This document shows positions 27,801 to 39,100 of a stretch of 64,000 bases of DNA, piece by piece; the first letter of the stretch is position 1; each line of letters starts with the position of its first letter. The translations under genes and the position numbers were made by a program. The notes beneath the pieces were generated by a model that saw only the letters and a program-made list of their open reading frames with translations, did not search any database and was not told the DNA's origin. This DNA is from Lepisosteus oculatus. Its lineage: Eukaryota > Chordata > Actinopteri > Semionotiformes > Lepisosteidae. Location: NCBI RefSeq assembly GCF_040954835.1, contig NC_090703.1, positions 9,667,001-9,731,000 on the forward strand, written 5' to 3'.

Positions 27801-27974
27801 AATTATGACATCATAGACTTCATTTTCGCCCCTGCTCGCTTGATCCCCGTGTTCAGTGCACTTCGAGCTGTGGAAAACTCGTTTCAGTGCTCGTATCCCA
27901 ACCACACAGTGCACAGCAGCAAGCCTCCGCCCGCCGCCCTGTAACACAAACTTGGCTTTTGTCAGAAAGTGCAT
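15842..27974 (-). CDS. coq6: Ubiquinone biosynthesis monooxygenase COQ6, mitochondrial, 12 coding exons
   Basis: Coding exons in transcript order: 27974-27758, 27216-27082, 25437-25379, 23585-23459, 22263-22133, 21754-21647, 20938-20876, 20446-20339, 19642-19440, 17332-17217, 16741-16575, 15871-15842. Total 1,464 nt, 487 aa; human has 468. COQ6 is the FAD-dependent enzyme of coenzyme Q synthesis that hydroxylates the ring at C5, on the matrix face of the inner mitochondrial membrane within the COQ complex. Residues 1-38 are basic with no acidic residue, fitting a mitochondrial presequence. The FAD-binding GGGMVG is at 60-65, the IGADGPNS motif at 224-231, and the second FAD motif [16 protein letters not shown] at 384-399. 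The C-terminus reads EQIMAFASK and sits alone in the last 30-nt exon. No defect is seen. The gene shares its promoter with fam161b and converges with entpd5. Confidence 0.97.
17938..17975. repeat. (CAA)n(TAA)n microsatellite in coq6 intron 9
   Basis: Seven to eight CAA units run directly into five TAA units, an uninterrupted compound trinucleotide tract likely to vary in length between individuals. Confidence 0.9.
18044..18720 (-). mobile_element. Degenerate Tc1-like transposase fossil in coq6 intron 9
   Basis: Read on the minus strand, 18,355-18,044 encodes [12 protein letters not shown] followed by [10 protein letters not shown]. This resembles the end of Tc1/mariner transposases (FLQDENVTVMPW...SPDLNPIEHLWD). 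Upstream in the same direction, about 18,480-18,410, another frame gives a peptide like the RVWRRRGER...DRFGGGSVMVWGG part of the same enzymes, with stops. The copy is therefore old and broken by frame changes. Clear terminal inverted repeats were not found. It lies wholly within the intron. Confidence 0.65.
20437..20645 (-). repeat. 120-bp-spaced tandem duplication at the coq6 exon 8 acceptor
   Basis: Bases 20437-20460 and 20557-20580 match at 23 of 24 positions. The similarity continues more weakly for about 65 bp, including CTGTTGCAT at both 20510-20518 and 20634-20642. The first copy contains the functional acceptor of exon 8 (exon start 20446) and ten exon bases. The second copy lies in intron 7, and its only mismatch in the 24 bp removes the acceptor AG. 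Confidence 0.8.
26020..26225 (+). mobile_element. tRNA-derived SINE in coq6 intron 2
   Basis: A B-box-like GGTTCAAATCTC lies near 26,070. It is followed by 'gcaagttgtgtcacctaaat' and 'gctccagtaa', and by the tail 'gtaagttgctttggatatac' with 'gtgtcagcca'. This order matches the common fish tRNA-SINE type (V-SINE/HE1-like head and tail). It is diverged, so the exact family is uncertain. It lies antisense to coq6. Confidence 0.7.
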
Positions 27975-28638
27975 CCCTCTGGGAAATCGGTTTCGAGGGC
28001 AGTGTGTAGAATGTGTTCAGTTTTATAACCGTGAAGAGCAGCCGAAATCCTATATCCTACAATTCCCTGTTATGCGCAGACATAATCTACCGTCTTGTGT
28101 TGTATTGACATACTGACTGAAAAGGTTAAACACGGCTGCAGAAAACACTTCCTGTGTCAAATTCAGCCAATCGCGGAGAAGAGGCGGGTTTCCGTTCTGG
28201 TAATAAACGGAGTAATATTTCTAAAAAAAGAGTGCCCCTTTCAACACCAAGAAGACATTTACATTGCGTGGTTTAACAAATATATTCCAAAACACGACAC
28301 ATTATTAACTTGGTTCTTGTTTTCTCCAAAATAATGAAATACTCCAATACTATGTTTAATATTTCCATGACACCCTTCAAATACAGGGATAGTTTCATTC
28401 CCTTCATTTCAGTCATATCGTGAAATAAAATCACCCGCTGTATCTTTAAGGTTGCGAAATAAAATGACAGGCCCGGTGTCTAATCAGAAGACACAACCTA
28501 GGTAAGGCAGCGACCAATCGCACACAGCGGAGGGGAGGGATGCGCATCAGCCGTTTGATGTGTGGTGTTGACACTAGATGGGCACTGAAGAAAAAAATTG
28601 CGTATTTTTAATTTAAGAAATCGAATTGACGTTTTCCG
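27975..28638. promoter_or_regulatory. Bidirectional coq6/fam161b promoter region
   Basis: The two start codons are 664 bp apart and point away from each other. The interval holds CCAAT boxes at 28167-28171 and 28514-28518, an ETS/GABP-type CACTTCCTGT at 28146-28155, and an NRF1-like half-site ATGCGCAT near 28,540. GABP, NF-Y and NRF1 are common at promoters of mitochondrial genes such as coq6. There is no TATA box. Which site serves which gene is inferred only. Confidence 0.6.
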
Positions 28639-31600
28639 ATGCCGGAATCCAATACCTCTTCGGCTTTTAAACATCCAGAAAACATAACCCCCTCTAATGA
28701 AATCCAGGCGGGCATTAAACATGAAGATGATTCAACGACAGAATCCTCAGACTTTCAGTATCAGGTTATTTCCACTCTTTTATTTTTTACCATCTTAATA
28801 ACGACGTTTTAATGGCAGACATTTCACTGTTATCATTATCCTACACTGGAGATAATATCTGTAGAATTATTTAGGCCTTTAATGTAATTCCCGATGAGAA
28901 TGTGTCATGGTGCTGTGACTAGTACGCTTGTTTTCAGTTCCCATGGCAACCGAAAGCTCAAGCCCTGCAATGCACGTGTTGGAGATATGATTTGCATGTT
29001 ATTGTGCAGATTATCATCACTTTTACTTTTTGCATTGTGTTGTTCAATATATTTTTTAAAATAATAGGTAAAATAGTACATTTTTTTTCTAAATCCTTTA
29101 GTTTATATATGACATATACAATTGTACAAGTTGGGTACATTAAAGTTAGGTACAATAAAGTTATGTACATTAGGGAAGGAACACAAAATACGAGCGTTGT
29201 GACACCAAGTGAGATCATGGGACTTTTATGAAGAGCATGATTATTGATGGTTCTGAGTACTGTAGCCTTTTAAAAGCTCACGGCTCAGAAGAAGAGACCA
29301 TACAAGGGGTGTCTTTTCACTTATACAGCAAAAGTGCATTACCTTGTCCAAACTCCACTGGAACATCTAGTCCAAACAGTTTGGGCTAGATTGGCCGAAT
29401 GGACACCTCTCATTTGCGACCTTTTGTTGTGTTCCAACACAAAGAAGGTGCAGTTCTCTTCCCGTCCTCGCCATTATCTGATTGTATCTGTTCGTCGGGT
29501 ATATTCTCGCTCTTATTTGTGAGCTTCCATGATGTGTGCGTTGCAGGGCTTTGCTCCGAAGGACTCGTCGGAGTCTGATGAGGAGCTGGGGGACAGCAGA
29601 CTGACCCGGAGGAAGGCAGGCGAGCTTCTGGCCTTCCTGCAGCAGGAAGAGGCCCCAACTGCGTCGGAGCAAGACTTCTACCGCGGGCTGCAGGTCCTGA
29701 AGGAGGCGCACAGACAGAGGCTGCTGGAGACAGGCCGACTCTACCAGCAGCACCTGTTGCAGGACTCCCTGGTCTCCTCAGGCAACGAGAGGAAGACGGA
29801 ACAGAGGGCAGACGTCGAAGACTTCTTCCATCCCAGCGAGAGGCGAACTATCCAGTCCACTTCTGGCAAAACATCTTCTTTCAGGTGACGCGTCTTTGAA
29901 TATTCGAGACGATGTGTGATTTTGCAGTTGAACTTACGTGACGTAGAGAGTTGCCTCACACACTCAAGGTGAAATTGTGAAGTTAGAAAATATGCATAAA
30001 AATACATTACAAGGTCATTTGATTGGCAATTTTGTTGCTAAAGATTGAATAGCTAAAAAAAAACTGTCACAGTCTGGCCACTATATGTGATTTATTCATT
30101 TTTCAAAAACTTATCTGGGATGATGATGAGGCAAATACACCCAAGGTGGCACCAAGTGCAAAAAGATTCTGAAGTCATTAATGAAAGAACATTCAAGTTT
30201 GCAAATATACCTACTCTGAAAACTGGAAATATTTCCAACTTAAAAGACAAGAATTGGTGTCCATGCCCCTGTCTATTCCAGTCCTGTAAGTAGGTTATTC
30301 ATTGTTAAACTTCCTACAGGGAGGGAGGCCTGAGGAGATCTTGCTCCCTTAGTGACCTCAGGTCCCAGGAAGCTGGAGGCTCCAGAGTCTCTCCTCAAAC
30401 TAAAGGCTCCCAAAGGCCTGTCAGCACCTCTGCAGCCGGGGTTCAGAGTTTGACCGTTCCCCAGCCCTTCAACATGACCCTCAGGGACGCCCAGAGGAGA
30501 TCCCAGCTGCTCCGATCCAGAGTGTCGCAGGACCTGGAGAAGAGGCTGGCGGAGAGGAGGGAGGCAGAGGAAGCCGAGTGTCAGAAGCAGTTCCGTGCGG
30601 CGCCCGTCCCTGCTCACGTCTTCCTGCCCCTGTACCAGGACATCACCGAGGCCCACGAGCGGCTGAGGAAGGCCGGCCTGCAGCAGAGGAAGGACTTCCT
30701 GCTGTCCATGCAGAGACCCTTCAGCTTCTTGCAAAGGGAGGAGAAAAAGAAGGAGGAGATGAAACAGCAGCTGCAGGCCAGCAGCCCGGCCTCACAGAAG
30801 GACGACAAGAAACCAGCAGCAAAGAAGACTATCCCTAAGGCCGTCCAGGACCCAGGAGTCAGCGAACATCTGAAAGGTAATGAGCTGACTACACACGATA
30901 GAAAGAAATAAACAAAAGAAGTGGACGTTGGTCTGCACAAGATCATTTTTTTTGGTGTATTGTTAAATAATTTTAGTTTATTTGTGATTGATAGCATGCA
31001 TTTAGTCATTGTAGCTGTATGCAAAGCGATCATAATGCAAAGCATGTCTTAAACACAATCTGCCTCTGCTCTTTGGCTGTATTTGCAGCTTTGCATGCAC
31101 ATTTTTTCCATCTTAAACTGCCTCAGTCCCTCCTAAGATCCTGTGTCGCACATGTGATGTTCTATCCACAAAAGAAGACAGGTTAATCTAAAAACCGACC
31201 TGCGTGTATATGTGCCCCATTTAGAGGAAGAACTTTACAGGAAGATCCGTATCCAGATGAGAGCCGCAGACATGCTGAAAAGCTCCTCGGCGCCCATTGA
31301 GATCCAGCCCCAGAGAAAAGACCAGGAGAAGAGCTGTGGGATACGGACCAGGAGGAAGGCCCTGGGATTCCTGGAGGAGAAGCCCAGCTTCCAGCCCCGC
31401 ACCAACGCCCAGGCTCCTGACTTCGACAGGCTGTACATGGCCTTCCAGAGGAAGGCCTTGAAAACGGCAGAAAAGAAAGATGTAACAAGGTGTCAGCCCT
31501 TCCAGTTACGTACCTCCAACCTGCCCCCAAGGCACAGCAGGAAGTCCCTGGAGCCCACACAGGTGAGCCAGCTCCTCCATCGCAGTGTGGGCTGGAGCAC

Positions 31601-34328
31601 AAGGCAGTTTCTGTTTTACACATTAGCTGCCTGGCTCTGTCAGCTCAGTTAGATCATACTTCAGCACTAACAGTCTCATGTTTAGTGGGGCATACAGCTA
31701 AGGAGGTGTAAAATGCAGCTAATTCTAGTGACACTATGGTAAAAGCATACAGAGGTATAGTAATGCATAATGTTAATCATAAGGCAAAACAACATGCATG
31801 CCTACAGCATGGTCAGCCCATAAGAAAACCGAGATTTGCATAAAATAGCGTACAAATTTCACAATGTAGTTAATGGAATTAGCTAATGACATCGATAAAT
31901 TGTACTTTGAATCGTTGGAGATATTCAGATAAAAAAGGACATCAAATCTTTGAAACAACAAGAAGTACTTTGCAGATCTTATTTGTGCATTCATCCCTTA
32001 GGAACAGGGGCCTGAGAGAGAGGCACATGTCAGGAGGCGTCAGTCTTTCAGCGGCATTCTGTCGCTTTCAGCAGATACTCTTCCCACCTACATCACAGAC
32101 GCAGAGAGGAGGCGTCACGCCGCCATCAGGTATCCGCAGACCCCGGGGAGATTTCCAGTCGAGCCGAGAGTACGGAGTTATCTGGCATGTCGGCATGCTC
32201 TGGCGTTCATGCATTGTATCCGTAGGGAATATGCATTTGTGATGATGAAGACCAAAGCGTGTGAATTTCTGTGCCATTTTAGGAGTGGACCCATTTCATG
32301 CCATGCAATGCTATGTCATAGACCAAGGGTCGGCAAACTACGGCCCGCTGAACTTTTCTGAGTGGCCCGCAGCTCCCTACTGTTTGAATCTCGAGGGTTA
32401 CTTTTTGCATCAGATATTAAAAATCTTCTGCCAGTGGCCTCTACTTGTTAGCTCTGCTGGTCTCTCTCAGCACTAACAGTGAATTGCAGAACAGTACCTA
32501 TTGCACAATGCATTTTACTTTTAGCCTATCAGACGTCAGCTTTAACCCAGGTTACATAGGTTACGGTAACTGATTCTTACCGTAAATTCATTTGGATATT
32601 TGTTGCTTACTGTGAACGGCTCAGTCACGCAAATGACGTCTAGTGTACGCTCTCTTGTTTGAAAGCAGGTCGTTTCAAACTGTTCTAAAAATTATAACTG
32701 ACAAGGGACTAACTGTAAGATATTCCTGCCATGTTGAGAAAAAGAAAGATCGATGCAGAGGGCCGAAAAATTAGAACAGTTGAAAAAGTTGCTTCAGGGG
32801 CAGCAAAAACTGTTCAAGAGAAAATCCAAAGAAAATGTTGCGTCTACCCGAGCTAGTTATCGAGTATCACAGCTTTTAGCAGCAGCTGCCAATCCCTTCC
32901 CGGACAGTGAGTTTAGTAAGCAGTGTATGCAAGAGGTCGCAGAGGAGATGTGCCTGGAGAAACACAACCTATTCCAGTCGGTGAGTTTATCGGCTAGATA
33001 GAGGATTTCACCCAGATGGCCCAGCAAGGTTAGTAAAACATTTTTTTGTAGCCCTTGCTCTAAAATGTTTGCCAACCCCTGTTCTAGACTATCCATTCAT
33101 CTTCAGCTTCTCTTCTTCAGAAACTCCTTGGAAGAGAAGAAGAACAGAGAGAAGGAGAACACAGAGTGGATGAAGCAGCACAGGCTGAAATCTCAAGCAC
33201 TGAAGAAAACTGTGGCTACGCGGGCCAGATCCATGGACCCACACAAGTCTCTAAAAGAGGTCTACAGGGAAAAGTTAAAGCAACACAGGTGTGCTGAGTA
33301 TGTCACGTGTATGTCAAGCAAGACCCTCAGATAGAATACACCTATCAATGAGTGACAACGTTTGCAACCTAAAATGTCATTCAAGCATAATTAATATTCA
33401 TTTAACCTGTACATTTGGCTTTTGAAGTGAATCGAATTTTTGAGTTTTTAGGACTTTCTCATGGAGCCGTGCAACCTTTCTTAACTCTTAAACAAGGTTG
33501 CACATGGCTGATTTTCTGTTCTCTGCCTTGTAGGCAGACTGACCAGCAGAGGATGAGGGAGTACAGGAAGGAGCTGCAGGAGATGAAGACTCGCGTTCAG
33601 GTTCGCCCCTACCTGTTCGAACAGGTGACACAGGTAGAGTTACCTTTCTGTTCTGATCACAGGTTTATGCGTCTGTAAATGATTTGTGCTGTTCAGTCAT
33701 AGTCAATAGTCTTTGCTTGAAGCATGAAGACATTTAATGTATTTCCTTGATAAGTGAAAAGGCAAAATAATTTATAAACAAACTCATCTGAGAATAACGT
33801 GGTACTTTAGTCTGGCAGGTCTTTGCAGTTCATGCAATGGAATATGGATCTCACTAGGCTCTGAACAGAAATTATCCTTCCAGAAAAATGCAAAGTCAGA
33901 GGCAGAACGAAGATACAGAGACACGCTGCAGGAGGTCGGTCTGAACGAGCAATTTGTGAGAAGTAAAGGGGAGAAAGCAGGGGAAGCACCCCCCTTTTTA
34001 TCTGATGAGGAGGATGCCGAAAGCAGTACTCATGACACCCATCGCAGGTATTTAAAAGGAGGACGGGCTCTGATGACACATAACAAACTGAGCCAAGATC
34101 AGAGATGACTGCATCAGGTTCTTCTGTGACAGTCTCACATACAGCATGTAATATACATTTATCACAAACGTCACCAGCACGAGAAGAGCATGTAGCCAAT
34201 CCACTTCAGTACATAATTACTGTATAATTAACTTCAAACCTGGAATTTCTTCCTCCAGGACAGAGAGTGTGAGAAGTTCAGCGGAAAACCAAGCAGTAGA
34301 AGAGGAGGAAAATGCGGAGACCAAGTAA
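28639..34328 (+). CDS. fam161b: FAM161B (UPF0564 family, centrosome/cilium-associated), 9 coding exons
   Basis: Exons: 28639-28764, 29547-29884, 30320-30876, 31225-31562, 32002-32129, 33121-33288, 33534-33633, 33884-34047, 34259-34328. Total 1,989 nt, 662 aa, phases consistent. FAM161 proteins bind microtubules and locate to centrioles and ciliary bases; FAM161A is a retinal-disease gene. Matches to human FAM161B include TVPQPFNMTLR (200-210), PVPAHVFLPLYQDI in exon 3, ELYRKIRIQMRAADML at the start of exon 4, RSMDPHKSLKEV in exon 6 and RPYLFEQV (576-583). The chain is highly charged and mostly predicted helical or coiled coil. Exon 1 is the least certain part. It is supported by the acidic-serine stretch EDDSTTESSDFQYQ, which resembles the human EEIDSTSDSTGSIYQ, but a further small exon between exons 1 and 2 cannot be excluded. 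The gene converges with znf410. Confidence 0.93.
28937..28950. promoter_or_regulatory. RFX X-box in fam161b intron 1
   Basis: GTTCCCATGGCAAC differs at one base from the perfect X-box palindrome GTTGCCATGGCAAC. RFX factors bind such sites at ciliary genes. It lies 299 bp downstream of the fam161b ATG, in intron 1, and would fit control of a cilium-associated gene. Function is inferred. Confidence 0.6.
32324..33081 (+). mobile_element. Internally deleted hAT transposon in fam161b intron 5
   Basis: The ends are inverted repeats: CAAGGGTCGGCAAAC on the left and the reverse complement CAGGGGTTGGCAAAC on the right (13/15). They are flanked by an imperfect 8-bp target duplication, TCATAGAC at 32316-32323 and TTCTAGAC at 33082-33089 (6/8). 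Inside, an ATG at 32731 opens MLRKRKIDAEG, and 32753-33001 in another frame encodes LFKRKSKENVASTRASYRVS...EVAEEMCLEKHNLFQSVSLS. This is the N-terminal third of hAT transposases of the GTF2IRD2/ZBED-related type. Only this fragment remains, so the copy is non-autonomous. Its right end lies 39 bp upstream of exon 6. Confidence 0.85.
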
Positions 34329-34683
34329 ACCAAAGAGGAAGAAACGTGATGACTATAATGAGTAGTTTGTACATTTCCCAGCTGTGCAGATCTGCACTTG
34401 TATTCACCAACAGTATGTATAGATTCAAGTTATAGACAAAAACCTCTTCTGAATTAAACAACCCTCTGATTTTATTTTTCCATCAGTTCTAAAGGTGTTA
34501 AATATGCCTTTTAAAGATAAGAATGATAGAATATGGTCATTCACATGGGTCAGCATGGTAAGACGAGTTACGACTTGTTGAATGTTTAACAAAATATTTT
34601 TTAATAAGTGATCACAAGTATTTGGTTGTGTTTGGTTCATCTTCTGTGTATGCAAGTTAAATATTAAAATATTTTATAATATT

Positions 34684-34689
34684 AATAAA
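34684..34689 (+). terminator. fam161b: fam161b poly(A) signal
   Basis: AATAAA in sense, 356 nt after the stop codon, at the edge of an AT-rich tail. The stretch from here to 35,130 shows no gene. Confidence 0.5.
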
Positions 34690-35130
34690 ATTCACATTCT
34701 AATACTGAAATTGTAACTAGTCTTGTTATTTTATTCAATGTAAAGTCTGTATATATTGAGTGAAAAAGGTAAAACATGTTTTCAAAAATACATCAGAAAA
34801 AAAGGTTTTCTTTGTATTTGCATAAGCAACATGCCCTGGGCCTGCTATGTATTAAAGTAACTGGCATGCCACAGATTGTGAATAGAATAACAGAGAGACT
34901 GCGCATCTGTTCAGTCACTTGAGCGGTATTATTCTAGTGGCTTAGCTATGCCGGACTGGCCCTCTATCCCTTGGCAGGAACTGGACAAGGCTGAGCCACC
35001 CAGGCACTCTGTGTAAATTCGAGTGAAACAAACAGACGTCTCATGGGTCCGTGCTCCATCATTATGATGGATAATATTGCTTGTGCTTGTGTGGGCAAGA
35101 CCGAGAAAGAACCAAGAATTACACAAATAT

Positions 35131-35345
35131 CTATCCACCCCTCATCAGGAAGCCACTTACTCCTTGGTAAGGGTCGCGGAAACCCAGAAGCAAGACGGGG
35201 CTACACCCTAGGCGGGACGCCAGTCTATCAGAATGCACACACAAACACATGGGGACAATTTAGAGATGCCAATGAACTTAGTCAGCATGTCTGTTGAAAG
35301 GAGAAGAAACAGGAGCACCTGGACCTGGAGGAGAGGAAACCCACA
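35131..35345 (+). repeat. Widespread fish dispersed repeat, copy 2
   Basis: Shares the wording of copy 1 at 14930-15172 ('ggctacaccctag', 'acgccagtctatca', 'gcacacacaaacac', 'caatttagagatgccaatga') and extends further into 'ggagaggaaacccacacag', the usual 3' part of this repeat. It is diverged and unclassified. It sits in the convergent gap between fam161b and znf410. Confidence 0.75.
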
Positions 35346-35447
35346 CAGACACAGGAAGAAGATGCAGCTGAGCTGATGGCCACACCACCAGGCAGCCAAG
35401 CATACAAATAAACTGCATACAAAATGTAATGAATTTACACATTATTA

Positions 35448-35453
35448 TTTATT
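35448..35453 (-). terminator. znf410: znf410 poly(A) signal candidate
   Basis: AATAAA on the minus strand, 680 nt beyond the znf410 stop codon. An overlapping hexamer lies at 35456-35461. No other gene is seen between here and the stop. Confidence 0.4.
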
Positions 35454-36132
35454 TTTTTATTAATAACAATACAGTTCAGAATCTTGAATGGAAGGGAGAA
35501 GTGCATTTTTTTCCCCATTTAGAATGGGTCTCATTTTTTTAATATTGATTTTTAGTTGCCCACCGTGTTCATGCTACAAACTGCGGTGGGAACATTCACA
35601 TTGCTTAATTACTTTAACAAAAATATTTGCTCTTCGTCTCTAGAGAACAGCATTTCACCAAAGGAGGATCCGTACCATATTAATAAATATTACAAGTTCG
35701 ATTCTTAGAGCTTACTTTACATGTAACACTGAGTCCGTGCTATAGCACACTTCCTGATAAAACAAAAAATATAGGCTATCTTTCCGTTACTCCTTTAGCA
35801 TTTCTCCTGACGCCAGGCAAGATCTAGAATTTACATTCATAAAACAGTACTTTGTTAACATCTGGTTATTTTAAGAGTTACCGTACTTTGAAGCAAGCAG
35901 GTTAAGTAATGGGAAAAAAAGCCTTCGCATCTCTCTACAGATACAAAGCACTTGCTACTGCTGGGAATTTCATTCTCCTCTTCACATTAGGCGAAATCCT
36001 AAACAAGAGGCGTCTGAGGATCTCTTCACAAACTCAGCTGACACTATGATGAAAACCTATTTACAGATATAAGCTGCAAACGTTTGTATGATGACTTCCA
36101 TTTGGGATTCTATTGCATGACCTGAACACACA

Positions 36133-39100
36133 TTACTGTAGCAAAGCTACTACTTCCTCCCCATAGGTATGTCCACCTGCTGCCATGGTTACGAGGTCAT
36201 GTGGTTGGGACAGTACCACCACAGATGCAGAAGGGATGTTTTCTATGGAGGTGTCTTCAGGTAGGGTGCCAAAAACAGAGCAAAAGGACATTAGTATGAT
36301 GTCACAGAGAATCTCTTACAATAAAGGCGGTATAGTTCTAGTGATGCAGAAATTGAGCAATTATTTTTTTTCTTCCCTAAATAATCTCTAATGAAATGTC
36401 TAAAAATCAGATTAGTAATTAATGTTAATTAAAGTGCTTCATATACATTTTAGTATTGTATTCCTGTGTATGAAGATTGAAACCTATTCTTTATAACCCC
36501 TGTTGAAACTACTATATACATCCAACATACATTACATTCATGTCAGTTTTAGTACTGAAGCTGCTTTAGAGATAAACATGCATGCTATTTCATCATATTC
36601 GTACAGCTGGTGCTTTCATCATAAATAATCACCTCCTTGTGATCTGAGCATAGCATGGTGCAGATTCATGGGTTCCTCTTCCAAAGTGCGCGATGTTGTC
36701 ATAGAAACCATGCTATCACTACCAATTCCGTGGTCCTCCAGCAAACTGCTGTGTGTCAATGTTTCTCCTGAGATTTAAAAACAAAAAAAAGTTAGAACTA
36801 AGCTCTCCGATACTTGAGTAAGCTTACGAAAGACTGAAAGGAATTAGTGGACTAGGACTGGATACTATAGTCCTGTAAATACTCGTGGGTAGCTCAGTAT
36901 GTAATCACTCTTATATGCATTGTCATTATTCTCATGGTGGACACACTCCCTAAAGCTTAAATATTCTCCAGCAGGCGGGTTCTTACCGGTCTCTGCTCTG
37001 CTCTCACTGCCTGGTGCCGTGCTGCTGTGACGCTTCCTCATGTGGACGTTTCTGCTTCCACTCTGGGAGAAGGTTTTCCCACAGATACTGCACTGATGCG
37101 GCTTTTCTCCTGCATTTGAATACACCCACATCACACCCTGCAGACACACGCACAACTGGACAAATAGGACACGGGTCTTGCCGAAATGCTGACTTGAAAA
37201 CGGCAGCAAGGTAGGAAGGCAATTCATAGGCAGAGGACGAGTCTGAGATGTAACCTTCAGAATGGAAGCTCCTGAAGTGCAAGAACAATCCCAGGAACAG
37301 CCACCTCACCTGAGTGGACAAGCATGTGTTTCCGGAGACTGGAGTACTCGGCAAATGAGCGCCCACACCCTTCTGCTTCACACAGAAAGGGTTTCTCTCC
37401 TGAATAAAAAAAGAAAAGAAAATGGTACTCAGAAGTTATTTTGTTTGGAACACCTTGCACAGGTAAGCTGAATTCAACTCGTGACAAAATGCTATCCAAA
37501 GTGAGTGAGAGCTATGCTAAAAGGGCAGAAGAAGATCAGAAAATTGCTTAAGGCTGATATTTCAAAGTTTTTTTTAGTAAACGTCTTCTCTGGGTGCACA
37601 ACCCACCAGTGTGTGTTCTTTTGTGGTTCTTCAAGTTGCCTGCGGTTGTGAATTTCTTGCCACAGTCCTTCTCATTGCAGACAAATGGCTTCTCTCCATT
37701 GTGCGTCCTCATGTGAACTTGCAGCCTCTGCAATACATAGAAACTCTTCCCACAGCCCTCAGCGCCACACCTGAATGTGCGGTCATTCCTGCAAAAAGAC
37801 ACAGAAGAGACAATATTGTCCCCATTCCCATTAATCAATTGACAAGATCGGTGCGGATCCCAATACATGGAATACGGAAATCCAGTTACAGAACTCATAC
37901 TGCACTGAAGAATAAACTTCACAAAAAGTCAAGTTTATTTTAAAACCAAGGTAGTGAGATGTGAAATAAGTGGCGAATGTAGAAGCACATCCACTCATCT
38001 TACTTGTGGGTTTTTAAGTGGTACTTCAGGTGAGCTGGCCAGGTGAATGTTCTCCGACAGCCTTCAAACGTGCACTTCAGAGTCTTTTCATTGTGCGAAC
38101 GCTCGGGTAAGGGGGGCGTCTCTTTCTTTGGTCCTTCAGGTGGGTAGCTAGAGAGATGATCGCCTGGGGAAAAAAAATGCATCAAACCACAATTCTGCCC
38201 GAGATCCAGAGAGCTCAGGCTTCCCCCCCCCAACACAATGGCATAACTATAAGTATGAACTTTAATAACACAAGTGGTTTAAGAATGAAAGTTACAAGCA
38301 CTGCTCGTCAAAGCTCTACTCTGTGATTTCTGCCTTTGAAGAGAAGAAATGTTTTAATAAAAGGAAACGGTTGAGCTCTCCCTTAAATTTTACAGTGGCT
38401 GTTTATGACAAGAAAACTGCTGTGGGACTGCTATTTTACCGCTGTTGCTGGCCTTGGCGTCCTTTGCCAGCTGCGCCCTTGTAGCAGCAATCAGGCTGTC
38501 ATGCGCCAGCTCCTGCACTCGCAGGTACCAGGGGGTGCTTCCGTCCGCACTCTCGCCGGTGGAGATGTCGTTGTCTACCTCGTCCTCCACGAACACCAGG
38601 GGCTCTGCAGAGGCTGCCAGCCCTGTATGACCGAAACAAAATAACACCCCAATCACTCTATCAGTCTTATAAGTTATACAACACTGTAGTTGACACCCAA
38701 CATCAAGTTCAACTCCTCAGAGATAGATTTAAGCAATTAGGGTTTCTTATCAGCGTGTGCGTGTCTCCAGCTGCATCGGTGGTACAGTTCCGAGACCCCT
38801 CAAGTAGTGCATTTTGCTGCCACCTGGTGCTCTGAGATCATACACTGTAGCAGTCATGTCAAACTAATCCAGCCAAGAGGAAGCTATGAACATATGCTCT
38901 CTATCTTTACATCTCAGTTATGGTTAACTATTTTCTCAACTAGAGTGTCAGACACACTCACAATTATACCAATATAATGCTTAAGTAATATTGAATAATT
39001 ATATTACTGTATAATTATTAATTATATTAGATCAATACTCGTGCAGTCCTTACATTAATCTTGAATTTGACCATTTAGTGTCTTATACATGAGCAGAGAA

